From Progne subis subis (lineage: Eukaryota; Chordata; Aves; Passeriformes; Hirundinidae), in NCBI GenBank assembly GCA_022316685.1, contig JAKJHU010000067.1, positions 3,048,501-3,112,500 of the forward strand: DNA of 64,000 nucleotides, read 5' to 3'. Positions 35,341 through 48,165 of this stretch are shown in pieces (position 1 is the stretch's first letter; every line of letters begins with the position of its first letter). Under the pieces are notes generated by a model. The model did no database searches, had not been told where the DNA came from, and saw only the letters and a program-made list of their open reading frames with translations. The position numbers and the translations under genes are program-made.

Positions 35341-35626
35341 TAAATGAGGGGATACAGTAATCCCCCCAAAAAGTTGAAGAAAGTATGTGAAGCTTACCAG
35401 CAGCAAAGTGATAAACACAGAAGATCCTGCAAACCTGAACATTCCTGTTTCATCTTTACCCTACTAAATTTAGAAAGTGTCCTTATGTACATAAAGCTGT
35501 GCTGTTGACAACACATTACTTCTAACTTCTTTAGCATATTGTATTTCTCAAGGCTACATGACCATGTTTATGTAGGTTTGTTGCCATTTTTCACGGAACT
35601 TGCAGAGCTCTTTCCCTGCCACCTCC

Positions 35627-35652
35627 TCCCGCCCCACCCCCCCCACCCCACC
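35627..35652 (-). repeat. C-rich tract, quadruplex motif on the minus strand
   Basis: C runs of 3, 4, 8 and 4 bases are separated by single non-C bases. On the minus strand this is a strong four-tract G-quadruplex motif with one-base loops, and the plus strand could form an i-motif. Confidence 0.7.
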
Positions 35653-38548
35653 ACTTACAGCACTGATTGTGACTCAAGATTTCTTAAGTGATGAGGTCAT
35701 TTTTGGAGTGAATGTTCTCAAATGGTCAATCTGTTTGCTGAGGCAGGCTTAGATAAATCAAAAAGACCCAAGGCTAATATCAATAAATTTATGTAAACAG
35801 AAAAAGTATTAGAGCCTGATAGGTACTTCTCAAGTTAGCTATACATTCATTTTCATTAAAAACTGAGGAACATTCACCAAGGACAGCATGACAGATGATG
35901 GCTCATCATGGTTAGAAAACTAATAAAAGTGGAAACAACACAGTTCCAGTGTCACAGGAAGAAACCTTCCACGTTACATGTTTACAGCCATTTTTCCTGC
36001 AAGATCTAACTTGATTCAATGTCCTAGTGAAATTCTATACAGTATATGTAAGCATTTATTTAATTATTGGATCTCAGACTGATCCCCAGAAGCAGGACAT
36101 TACAACTTTTTCTTGTAGTTAGTAAGTTAGGTAGAGAGTAATCAACTCATTCCCACAGAGAATTCATTGGACACTTTTCATCTTGAGGCCTGGGAAATGT
36201 TATAAAATATATCCAGAACCAGAGCTACCACAACCACCATTGGCTTACCACTCCAAACACTATTTTTCTTTCATTGTGTATGTTATCAATTATTGAAGTT
36301 GTTTTCCTTAGGAATGAAGGGTAGAAATTAAGTTGGTTTAAAATAAGAGAGCATGGTCCATTTTTTTTTAAAATCAGTATTATAACTCTGAACTAAATAG
36401 TAATCAAAGACAGTTCACAAATATTGCATACACTTTCACTGGTTATGGTCATTCATCATGTATCTCAAAATAATCATCTTATACAGCTTTTTGACATTGC
36501 TACTCAATTTTCATCCCTGTTTCTCATTCAGAAGATAATTCACCAAACTAAAAACTCACACTTTGGTAGTCAATATAACATCTTTGGCTATGATTCATTT
36601 AACTGGGAGTGATCCATATCACAAAACCAATCAGTGTAGTGGGCTCAGTTTCAAAGATGAACACAGCAAATGGTACACCTATGTCACCAAGAAATGGAGC
36701 CTTTTCATTGTTTAGCCAGTGTGTTTCAAAGAACACTGTATTTTGAACTACAATCCAGCAAGTATTGCACAATGACCTTTACTATAAAACAGAGCATTAA
36801 GATGGAGTCCTGCAGGTCAGGGAAATCCTCCCAGCTCTGGAGTGACCTAAAGGTGGGGGAGAAGGGGAAGAAGTCTCCAAAGCATCAGGCAGCTGCTCTT
36901 AGATTTTCATCCTATTGGACAGGTTGATGATCATATTTACTGGCACTAAGAAGACTGAGGGATCTTAGAAACTCTGTGGAGCTTAGAACATGGTTCATGC
37001 AAAAAGTAGCTACAGCCTTTGTAAAAGATTACAGAAATAGGAAAGGTACATTTAGAGGAATGTCATTGAAGTGCCAGTGGCTCTTTGTTTTTAACCATTA
37101 CAGCTTAATTTCTGGTCCCACGGATGTGTACAGCAGAGAGATCTTATGCCTTCTGCTCAGGACTAGCCCAGCTCTCCACCGTCCCAAAAGCAGATTTGAC
37201 CTGGACAAAGGTGGCCGAGGGAGTCCACCGAAGAGTGAGGGATTGAGAAGCATGGACAATGAGCATACAAGCACTTGAACACATCGTCAATGTCTTCCTT
37301 TTTCTAATCAAAATAGATGTACTTAAAAGTGTGCTGCAGGAAACAGCTGCAGGAAACAAAATTATTACCCACCCCTGAAGGGGGTCAGACAAGTACAGGG
37401 GAATGTCTTTCTTAAATGTGTCTCAAATCCACTTCGATGGGAGCGCTTCCAGAAGGATGATGAAGCCATTCCCTTTCAGAACTGCTCACAGAATATCACT
37501 GTTCTATACTACATGCAAGAAGTTCATCAAACACAGCCAATAAAAACTGTTGGGGCAGTTTTATGACGCAGGTATCTGTCCCCCAGGAGCAGGTCTGAAG
37601 CCACTGACACAATTTGCATAAACTACCATGTAGTCTTCAGATGGCAATAAATTAAGGTGACAACCTCCTGCTGAAGGCTGGGTGTTCTTTTTACAAACCC
37701 CCTGAGCAACACAAGAGTGTGTGTAGCCTTTGAGACCCTAAATCAAACCTGTAACATTTTGTGAAGATAGGTCCTGGCATTTTGTATTTTATATTGTGTC
37801 AAAGAAGGAAAAGGCAGCAGGTTTAAGAAAGTTTTTTGGGGTGGGGGAGGTGTCAATGACTATGTTAAAAGTTAGCTGAGCATAACACATTATTCTTAAT
37901 ATGCATTCAACAACACACACTGTAATGACAGAGAATGCTGCAAATACTGAATGTAAACTATTGCTAATGTGTTTTACAGGTCCACACCACGGAGCACATT
38001 CAGTCATGTTTCAAGTTTCAGCTGACAGATTGACACATACCCATTGACAGAACACACTGTAGTGGAATTCTTGACATTGGTTGTATCTATCTTAGAGTGT
38101 AGATGCACAACCACAGTAGGACACATTTCCATGAGAAAAATTAGTCACAGGAAGCAGTGCTTTACTGTGTTTCAGCAATGCTGATTGTGTGGAAAATTAA
38201 GGATGATGAAGGTACATTTTTCACTGCAGATTCATAAAATGTTCCTTTAAATGTTGCGAGGACTAATTAAATAAAAATACTGATATGAACCAATAAGCTG
38301 AATTAGTTGATTTACATAATCAATTTCTATCTGGAAAATCAATGTGATGAAAGCAGAAAAGTCAAAGGTATGATTATACCTCAGCTCTTAAAGGTAAGTG
38401 ATTAATTTTCAATTGCAAAGAAGACAGCCCGAGACCTCATGGCTTCTCCTGCTGAAACATGACAAAAGAAAAGTTCCATTGTGAATTTGAATAGGAATAA
38501 GGTAGTCCTTTAAAATTATTTCTCTTCACTAAAGATATACAGATACAC

Positions 38549-38579
<31 letters not shown>

Positions 38580-38600
38580 CACACACACACATATATATAT
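38549..38600. repeat. Compound (GT)n(AT)n(AC)n(AT)n microsatellite
   Basis: About ten GT units, six AT, six AC and five AT units in sequence. The GT and AC arms are complementary around the AT core, so a hairpin or cruciform is possible, and the GT arm can adopt Z-DNA. Confidence 0.92.
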
Positions 38601-40719
38601 GCACATCCTTATGTGTAGGTAAATATATATGTTTACATAATTATGTATGCATACCTGGACAAAAGTCGTAAGGGCAGGGGTTTACAACATAAACTTCTCC
38701 CTGGCTTAGGTTAGAAAAGTTCTGAAATGCTGATTAAAAGCAACAGTCAGCACATCATAACAGTGTAAAGTGCTAAAATATTCCTGCAAGAATTGTTACT
38801 CAAAATTTTCCATGCCATATGGATTCTTGTTCTTTTCTAGATGACTCATATTTATATTTGTTAACAAATTCTCAGAAACAACTGCCACAGGAATGAATCA
38901 AAAGACTAACTCAGGAAGGATGATTTTAGAAGCAGAATAAATAGACATGGGCATGCACAGGATATGCAGTTCCTCAAGAAAGTTTGCATGGAAGTATCAC
39001 AAATATTGTAAAATCAAAGGCTTTTTGTTTTGTAGGAAAATTAATCTCCAAAAAAAAAAAAAATCAGATAGAACTAAATATATCTACATCACTTTAATAG
39101 ATATTTCAGCAGATTGAAAATATTAATTTCTAGGCAAAATATTTTGAGATTTGAATTACAGTGTCACTGCATTATCAATAGAATGATATTGCTTCCAACA
39201 GAAATTTAGATTTCTTGTTATTTGCCACATTTAATTAAAAATTGTTCTGTGACATACATGTATAATTTTCTGGACCTCCTGTGGCTGCCAGTGACAGTCT
39301 ACAGCTGCACAAGGGAATCAGTTCATACAATAATGCATACTAATGAAGCAACTCATGCAGTATTCTCTGCCAGCACAGGAGAAAATGCATAAATGTTGTT
39401 GCCTTAATTGTGTGGATCACTGGGAATTATAACAGGATTTTTTTTCTGTACTAATATATTCTTTAGGATTCAGCTGTACAGTGTGCCCCATCAATGATGT
39501 TAATTCCTTAATGCAAGTTAAATCTCTTCCCATTGAGAGAAAGTCAAAGGCTTTTAAATTGCTTGCCCTCCTATATTATTTCTTTTTTACTTTTCCTTTC
39601 TTTTTTTTTCCTTTTCCTCCATTCTTTTTTTTTTTTTTTTTCTTTTTTCTTTTCACAGTACAATTTAGCATGCTGTAGGTATCTTTCAGTTAAGAGGCAA
39701 TTTTAAAGGTTGTTTTGAAGAAATTAGTTTCCTTGAATCATCCTTAAGGAAACAAAGATACATAGCTAGACACCTTGAGCAGTCTATAAAAGATTTTAGC
39801 AATTAATTTACTGTCTGACAAAGAGATGATTCCCTTACTATAACTCTGTTTCTTATTTCTCTATGCATTTTCACTTCTGGCAGTTTCATATGATAAGGTG
39901 GCATCATATTTGTTAGTATATACTGAGTATTAAGTATAACAAAAAAATCCCCAAACACCTATCAACAAATGTTTCAGCTAAATGACCGTTTTCAAATTTC
40001 CAGCTGCAGCATGTTCTCACTCAGGAGCTGGATATAGAGCAGTTTAATTGAATGGCAATTAATTTTATGGAGGGAAAAAAAAACCCAAAAAACAAACAAA
40101 CAAAAAAAAACACCCCACATAGGTTTTCATGCTGTTTCTTGGAAAAAATGTATGGTGTTCTAAAGTGTGTGCAAAGCAAGAGACAACAGAAATATGTCTC
40201 TAGCAGCAACTGGATGTTCAAAGATGAAAAAGAAACTTAGTTCTTAAAGATGATATTTTGACAAATCCATTCCTCATGGCAGTCTTAGCTGAAACATAAT
40301 AGTTCCTACTCCTAAGGTAGCAGAGCAGAGGTGACTGAAGTGTGGACAGCAGACCAAAACCAGTCCACAGAGCATTTTCCCAGATGTCTTCTGTGAATGC
40401 TGCTGGCCAGCAAATCAGATCACAATATCAACTGACCACCACAGAGATGAAGCTCATGAATAGTAATTCCAGACAGTTTTTAACTCATCTCTATTGGAAA
40501 ATAAGAGCACTCTTCATTCTGCTTCTAGGAGGTTGTCTGGAAGGCCCTATGCAAAGCAAAAGGGCATACTGATCAGACAGAAATAAAGTTGGCCAAGCCT
40601 CAGCTCCTATCTTTGTTGCTGTTCAACCCAGAAAGGGAGACCTGGCTGAGAAAAACCATCTTAGTTTTCTCCTGCTCAAAACCTGAAGTAGGAAGGGGGA
40701 GGAAATGCATGTGTCTCCA

Positions 40720-41560
40720 CAGAGAAGGCCAGCGTTGTAATGTTAAGGGAAGTTGAGTAGTCACCTCCTCCTGCCACCCAGGCTCTAGATCCCTCCTGTC
40801 TGGCTGCTGGAGCCCAGCCCAGTGTCACAGAGACCTGGGGTCTTGCCAGGCTAAAGATTGTCTTCTGCTGACCCCCTCTGCAGGTTCAGCCAAGAGTGAA
40901 GCTGAGCACATAATACAGCAGAAGACAACAGACACAGCTGGTCACACAGAGAGCCACAGAGGAGGCACAGCCCTCTGCAGCCCCTCCATTCAGGACTCAC
41001 CCCTGACGCAGGCACACAGGGGCAGGTCCCCTCCTCCTCTTGGGCAGGCAGAGGCAGAAGGCCACAAGTGCAGCACACACGCCACACTCCCTGGGTTCAC
41101 AAGCACAAACACTCTGGCAGATCCCCTGAGCACCAGCATGGTCCCTCTGCCTTGGCCAACAGCCCCGTTGAGATCCTGGCCCTCCTTACTCATCCCATGG
41201 ATCCCTGACTAACAGGCTGGTCTCGCTGGGTGCTCACTACACACACAGAACCCACACACTTGTCCCCCAGGCATCCGACAATGGCAGATGCCCCAAATAC
41301 AACAGATCCTCCATCTACCTGATACCTCTGCCCAGACCCAGGGCTCCTCTACTCTCCAGGTGGTCCATGGGGTTTATGGGGAAATACACACACACACATC
41401 CCAGACACACTGTTTGGGGCAGATATAGACACCCACAGAAGACAACACTCAGCACAAAGGCTGTGCAGTCCTGATCTAGTCACCAAAACTGAGCCCCTCA
41501 CTCACAACTCTCATGCCTGTATCCCCATATCTGGTTGTCAGGACACCCATTCCCACCCCA
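40720..41560. other. GC-richer block of unknown origin
   Basis: This part is richer in G and C, and in CACA and CCTCC strings, than the DNA around it. The longest minus-strand frames (78 and 67 residues) are cysteine-rich but overlap each other in different frames and match nothing I know. It may be an old unclassified repeat. Confidence 0.35.
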
Positions 41561-41756
41561 GTGGGAAAAATTTTGAAAACCCAATTGGAAATAACTAATG
41601 AATGAGGCCCCATTGGTCCCCGTATGTGACTTTTTCTTTCTATCCCTTTTTATCCATTGGAAAAATCCTTAACTAGCTCCTTAAAGGAGTGGACACTTTC
41701 TTTCTGCATACCTTTGCACAAACCAAGTGTGGTGCTTTTTCTGCCCAAAGCAGATA

Positions 41757-42115
41757 TGATCTCCCCTGAGACTCCTTTTCTCCAGGCTAACCACATCCAG
41801 CTCCTTCAGTCACTCCTCATTAGCCTTGTGCTCCAAACCCTTCACCAGCTTCATTGCCCTTCTCAGGACTCACTCCAGCACCTCACTGCAGTGAGCTGAA
41901 TTGGTCACAGCACTCCAGTGCAGCCTCACCAGTGCCCAGCAGAGAGGGACAATCCCTGCCCTGGTCCCAGTGGCCACACTATTGTTTATACAGGCCAAGA
42001 TGCCATTGGCTTTCCTGTCCACCTTGGCACACACTGACTCATGTTCACCTGGCTGTCAACCAGCACCTCCAGGTCCTTTTCCACCAGGCAGCTTTTCAGC
42101 TGGCCATAGCAGTGA
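41757..42115 (-). mobile_element. CR1 LINE fragment, minus strand
   Basis: Complement of the CR1 reverse-transcriptase end. Plus-strand landmarks are 'tctccaggctaaccacatccagctcc' near 41780, 'ttctcaggactcactccagcacctcac' near 41860 and 'ctgtcaaccagcacctccaggtcc' near 42053. Neither the tail nor the 5' end is present, so it is an internal remnant. Confidence 0.88.
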
Positions 42116-45100
42116 CCAGAAACACCAAATAGCAGTAGTACAGAGGTAGGTAGAAGGTGCAGAAGCCTTATAAACACAAAAATAATGGTTTGCGTAACTT
42201 TATAAAGAAATTGAAATAATGCATATCTTGCTGCTGATAGCTTTTGAGTCATATTGTTTTTGTACTTTTGTACATTTTCTTATATCACAGAATTGGAATG
42301 CAGTTCTTGTCTATTTTCCAACTATTCTCTCTCTTGACAGGAGAGCTTTTTCAGTGGGACACTCATAGATGGACAGCATCAAGTTTTTATCTATTTAGAG
42401 AAAAGGCATAATTAACAAAGAAATAAGTTCCATGTTTTCTCCTGCCAACATCACCAGGCAACTGCAGAATTATTACCTTCTTGATTTGAGGTATGCATTT
42501 CATTTCAGAGTTTTATTTCTTAGTGCCTTTGATCAGCTTGTCCTTGTAAAAATATATCCCATGAAAAATGTCTCTCTGTGGGCTTGAGTGTTTCACTTTT
42601 TCCATACCAATTGCCCAGTGATTATAAAGGGCAATAGGAAAACTAAAGCTAAAGAGCAAAAAACTGGGACAATAAAAATAGCACATATACCATCTGCAGC
42701 ATCACACAGTAGAGCTAATTTATGCTATGATGTTGAAAGTCAGAACAAGGCTCAAATGTACTTGCTTAAACTTTTTCTCCTACACAGATTAATCGGGAAC
42801 AATCAATCCAGTATACTGCTCTTTCAGTAGACTTAATGTACGGTGAATGAATAGCAATTAAACTTTAACTTTCTAAATTGTCATTGTGCTATGATATCAC
42901 TTTTTTGCTACCACTTATAAATTACATGATAATGAATTATTAAAAAGATAAAGGAGACAGATTTGAGATTACAATATCAAAGTATGACAGCAGCAAACAA
43001 GGAGGGCTCTGCTTTCAAAGAAGTTTTTGTTTTACAAGTAAGGTAAAGAGGAGCACATGATGTTTTGCTGGGAGCAGAGAACAAAGTTATATGAGATTAA
43101 AATATCTCAAATGTATGCTAACAAGAGAGAACCCCTTCTGGACTGCATAGCAGAACCAGGTGAAGAACTTCAGACTTCATGTCATGAGCTATTACAGAAA
43201 AATCTCAGAGACAGCTTTAGTCATTACTGCAGTGCTAGATTTACATCCCATGACTAGCAACCTAGATCAGAAAAATAACTCATTTGAAAGCTCCCCATAC
43301 TCTGCTGTGCTCAACATCTCACATCCTCCTTTGCCTACACTTATTTATGCTTAATTTTACTTTACAGGTTTTAATGGTCCAGTTAGTTTTCCAGTTTCCT
43401 CACACTCTCTTTATAGTCAGTAGGAAAAGACAAGCTTCTACAGAGCAATTTGAAGAGGACCCTAAATAGAAGAGAACCTATGAGCAGAATAAGTAACTCT
43501 GCTGACCACGAAGAGGCCAGTGAGAACAGTCCTAGATTAGGTGTCTAAAACTGGGCAGCTCAGTCAAAGCCAGTCTGGCCTAAAACACCCATACATTGCT
43601 ATTTTTGAAATAATGAAAAGCAAATTCCACTTTCAGTCTCTCTGCTCACAGAAACAGTTTCGCACTGGGAAGGAAGCAATTGGCTTTGAATTATAGTGAC
43701 ATAACCTGGACTCTAACAGGACAGGGCCAGCAGCTGGCTCATTTTTCTTTCAGCTGCCCAGGAGAATTCATCCAGCAGCTGATAGACCAAGGCTTGCAAT
43801 CTGATACAAAAAATTTGGACAGACAGAGCTGATTGAATTTGAATGCTGCCCACCAAGGCATAGCTAGTTCTGTGTGAATAGTCCTTGAGGAAGTGATGTG
43901 TGAGAGTGTGGGTGTGTTTATAGCAAAGACTGTAGCAGTAGAACTGAATGTTAGTATTGTACCAAAAGATAAGGTGCTAACATCCTAGAGAGGAAACCAA
44001 AAGATTTGTCAGGAAAGAGAAGAGTTTGCTTAAACTGGAGATGTCATAAGAAATAAACCACCTTCCTTTATCTTCTTTGTTTGACTCCATGGTATAAAAT
44101 TTGCTGCTACTGAGGGTCACCAATGTCAAAGTTCTAGGTAGGCTGAAAAGTAACAGGACAACATCTTGAGGGGGGGGGAGGAATCACCAAGATCTATTAA
44201 ATGCAAAGACATCCCTCAATCCCTAAGTCCATCTGTCATGAACAACTGGAAGTTGAAAGAATATTCTGAAAGATACCAAAGCTGATTTTCTTCATGTACT
44301 CTTCCTTAGGCTACTGTTGGTTAGCAAATACTCACACTGCCACAGTAGGGATACATTTTGTCTTTCTCCTCACAGTCATAAACACACTTAAAAGACTGGG
44401 GGGTAAGACCTGGTCTTACCTGGTACCCTGACTTCCTAGAAAATCTATCACTGGCTCTCTCTGGAGTGAACCCAGATAAGCATGGTAGAAAACCATGTTT
44501 GAAAAAAAAGTCTCACTTGATTGAGGTATTCGAAAGAGAACAGAAGATGAAAAATTTGTTTCCTTCCATAGGCAGAGTTGGTAGAATGAAAAATCCAGCA
44601 AATAGGTCAACAGAAAGAGATTTAATCTGTATCTCTTACACTGACTTTTTATAATCTTAGTGGAGATAAAATCTCTGGATTCAAGACTAGCTACCTAACT
44701 TGTTCAATTTCCGGTTGTCACATTCTTTACCTGGTCATCAAAAGTGTTTCAAAAAGTAAAAGCTGAGATATTCCAAAGAGCTATCAAAATTCCCAAGGGA
44801 TTCCCTTATTTGTTAACCTTCAGCTGTTCTAGTATTTCTTAAAAAGCAGCACAACAAAACATAAGCATATCCTCTCATCCTTGCCTATTCAGCAAACATT
44901 CTACTCTACACACATTTTAGATATTTGCAAAGCAAGGATGAATGGTTGAATCAGGATTCAAGTAGACACACTTCCTTATAAATCAGAGTTTTACATAAAC
45001 TCTGAGATTTAGAGAAGAGGGGCACTGCTGCTATAACAAATTTGTTTCTATTGTATAACACAGGCCACAGATATTAAATCCTGCTTTGAATCCAATAACT

Positions 45101-47287
45101 GTGGATGAGCCAGGGCATATCAAAAGGTTTTAGCAAGAAAAGAATTCAAAAAGAAATGGGACCAAAATACTAAACTTTCCCAAGCTGCTGAGAAATGGCA
45201 GTTCTTAGAGACATAGAAGACAATATATCTCAACAAAGTAGTCTAGAGCATTAGAGAAACCCAAGCTGGAGGGTTGTAAAGACAATTCAGTCTAATGTGT
45301 TTAATCAGACAGAAAGCAATAAAGTACACTAACTATGAGAGACCTAGATATTTCAGTTTAAATTATAAACCTAAATTGGAAATGTTAGTCTCCTTCCAAA
45401 GGCAACCAGAATACCCAAAGCATCTGGCTGCTTTAAATAATGCATGAAGATGGAAAAAAAAATATTTTAACTTCCTTAAAAAAAAAAAAAAAAAAGAGCA
45501 GAATTTTTGTTAGAACTCTAAATTAACATTCTCATTTCAAAAAAAATAAAAATACCTTGAGAGATAAGAAACATTTTTAGGCTAAAGCAATACATATTAA
45601 ATTAAACAATTCATTTTGGTTTTATTCAAAAATTATTGATATAGCATATTTAACTAAGACAAAATATGAACAACTGTTCATCAAAGCATTAAGACACTTA
45701 AAAGCTGATATTATGACATCACTTTTACTTTTAATCACGATTCATTTTAATAAAAGCCTGATATCACAAGTATGTTCTTATGCACTCTGAGTAGTCCTAT
45801 CTGCTCCAATAAGAACACTCACAAAGAATAAAAACAAGCAGTTATGTAAGTCACTCTGAAGGATTAGATTTTAATACATGTGGGAAAAAATAATTTAACT
45901 ATTAGCCTCTGGGTTGAAGAATCTGAAAGGCACTGATCCCAAAAGAGTCCTGAATCTTTTAATTGGAATAAATTAGATTACTATGCAATATGGCAGGGAG
46001 ACGAAAAAGGCAATGCAGTTTTGATTGAAGCATCACATCACAGAAATAAGGAGAAAATAATCCTCTCTGGTTTAGCCAGATAAGAAAAATGGCAACTATA
46101 ATTAGGGAAAAAAAAAAGCCATATAATTATGTTCTTGAAAATTAAAACATTGAATGATTATTAGAAAAAAATATCCTGATAAGGGGAAGTATTACACTGT
46201 GACATCATAGTTTAGAGGAAAGAATAAAAAGCAGAGCAGCACATAGGAACTTTAAACACCATCAGACATAATGTTAGAAAAAGTACTCCCAGGACAACCC
46301 TTTATTGGCTAGAAGGAAAGGTACATAACTTCCTTTTCGTATTTCAATCACTTGTCATTCCATGAGCTTCCTAGCTGTGTGAATAGCACTAGAGACTCTG
46401 TGCCAGATTTGGATGCAGTGGCTCACACAAGATGTAGACAACACTCAGTGTGAATGTATTCCCTCCCTGCGGGCAAGACACCAAAGATATCTCACGGCCG
46501 ACTCTGACTGCTGAATTATGTCATAACTAAATAACTATAATTACTTACATTAACCATAATTTAATGTAATTACCTAAATAATCACAGTAAGTTTGTGACT
46601 CAAATTAGCAACTTTTTCCCCCATTCAAAGACAGATGTCCTTTGCAGCAGCTGTCAGTGATTTGGATTTGTTTTGGTTTTGGTTTTTTCCTATTTGTTAC
46701 AACCTGTTTTCCCTTGACAGTTTAACAGAGTAACAGTTACCTGCCCCTCAGAGAACCTACTTCATTCAAGAGTTTTGAATCCAGCTGAGAATTAAACAAA
46801 TATGGAATTATAGCTCCTGAAAGACTGTAACAGATCAGAAGACTCAGTTTTGCAACACTTTCAATTACAAAAATGTGGGATTTAGTTTTTTATACTTTAA
46901 CAAATAGAACCGTTCCAGCTAAAATTTTCTATGAGCTATGATTTCAATTCTGTTGTTTAAAACCATTAAATACTCTATAAGTACCAAGAAAGCTTTAAGA
47001 GAATTTCTAAGACCAAACAGACTCTACAATTTCCATCCACATGGAAACCTTGACCCTCTCCACTTAGAAGCTGCTGAAGGGATGCTTTATGGAATTACCT
47101 GGGCAAGAAGTAAAAACAAAACAAAACAAAAAACAAACAAACAAACAAACAAAAAAAAAAACCCCACAAAGAATCTAGTCCATCTTGAGTATCAGAGGCA
47201 GACAATTTCAGTTTCCCCTCAATGCAGAAAAGTGTAATGGTCTAGGAAGCCATCTGATTTGACTGCAAAAGTAAGAAAACTTTTGCA

Positions 47288-47340
47288 GAAGAGAGAAAAG
47301 AGAGGAGAGAAAAGGAGAAAAGGAGAGAAAAGAATAAAGA
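47288..47340 (+). repeat. Purine-rich (GAGAAAAG)n tract
   Basis: Almost pure A and G for about 50 bases with AGGAGAAA units. It could form a mirror-repeat triplex. Confidence 0.75.
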
Positions 47341-48037
47341 ATTAAACCACTGCCAAAAATTTAAAAAAAAAAACCCAAAATTTCTGAGCCTGGTAGAAGA
47401 CAAACTGTGAGACAGATGAAAAGAAGATCATGCTTTCTTAGTTAATAATTTTATGGGCAGGAAGATGTTAGGCAAGAAAGCTGTGACTAGACATATGCAA
47501 AGCTGAAGGAAGAGGAAACACTCTCAGCAGAGGCGGTTAAGTATACAGACTGTGAAGCCCAGAGCACAGTATCATACTTGCCAGCCTAACCAACTTTCAG
47601 CAAGTGGTGGGCTGTGTTGGCCCAGGACCTGTCACATTCACATGAACCATTATAAACATTTCTGTTCTTTGAAGTGGTGGGAACCAGTGTGCTGCAGGAA
47701 TGAGAAAGTGAGAAACTGTTTTTGTTTTCTCTCGCAAGGTAATTAGTCCTACAAAGAGAGATTTCATTTGGAAAGCATGTTGCCTTCAGACCTATGATTG
47801 TGGAAAAGGGAAAAGGCGTATTCTCCTCTGTGTGCCCCAAAGAATCAGCCAGAAGGAAAAACCAAGGCACACAACAATGGCATTCTGCAGGGGACCACAG
47901 CAAGGCGTTTGAGAGGGCTGGGCCAAGGAGTGCTGAAAGGAGAGCAGGATCAGGAACTCCAGGCCATGCTAAGACTGTTGTCCTGTGTCTCTGTACCATT
48001 TAGCAAAGCTTTCTTTAACACCATATTTTTCCTGGTG

Positions 48038-48165
48038 TTTTTTTTTTGTTTGTTTGTGGTTTTTTTGTTGTTGTTTTTTTTTTGTTTGTTTGTTTGTTTT
48101 GGGGTGGGTTTTTTTGTTTTTGTTTTGTTTTGTTTTGTTTTGTTTGTTTTGGTTTTTTTTCCCCT
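48038..48165. repeat. T-rich (TTTG)n / (TTTTG)n tract
   Basis: Runs of TTTG and TTTTG units separated by T runs. The phenylalanine-rich frames across it are false. Confidence 0.9.

Larger units (their letters stand above)
35341..41756. other. Anonymous stretch, no gene recognised
   Basis: About 6.4 kb without a recognisable gene. Notable contents are a C-rich tract (35627-35652), a GT/AT/AC microsatellite (38549-38600), a pyrimidine tract near 39590-39655 and a GC-richer block at about 40720-41560. Confidence 0.5.

Noticed and set aside
47586..47999. A 137-codon minus-strand frame
   Set aside because: No recognisable domain, overlapping frames on the other strand, and no splice or transcript evidence.
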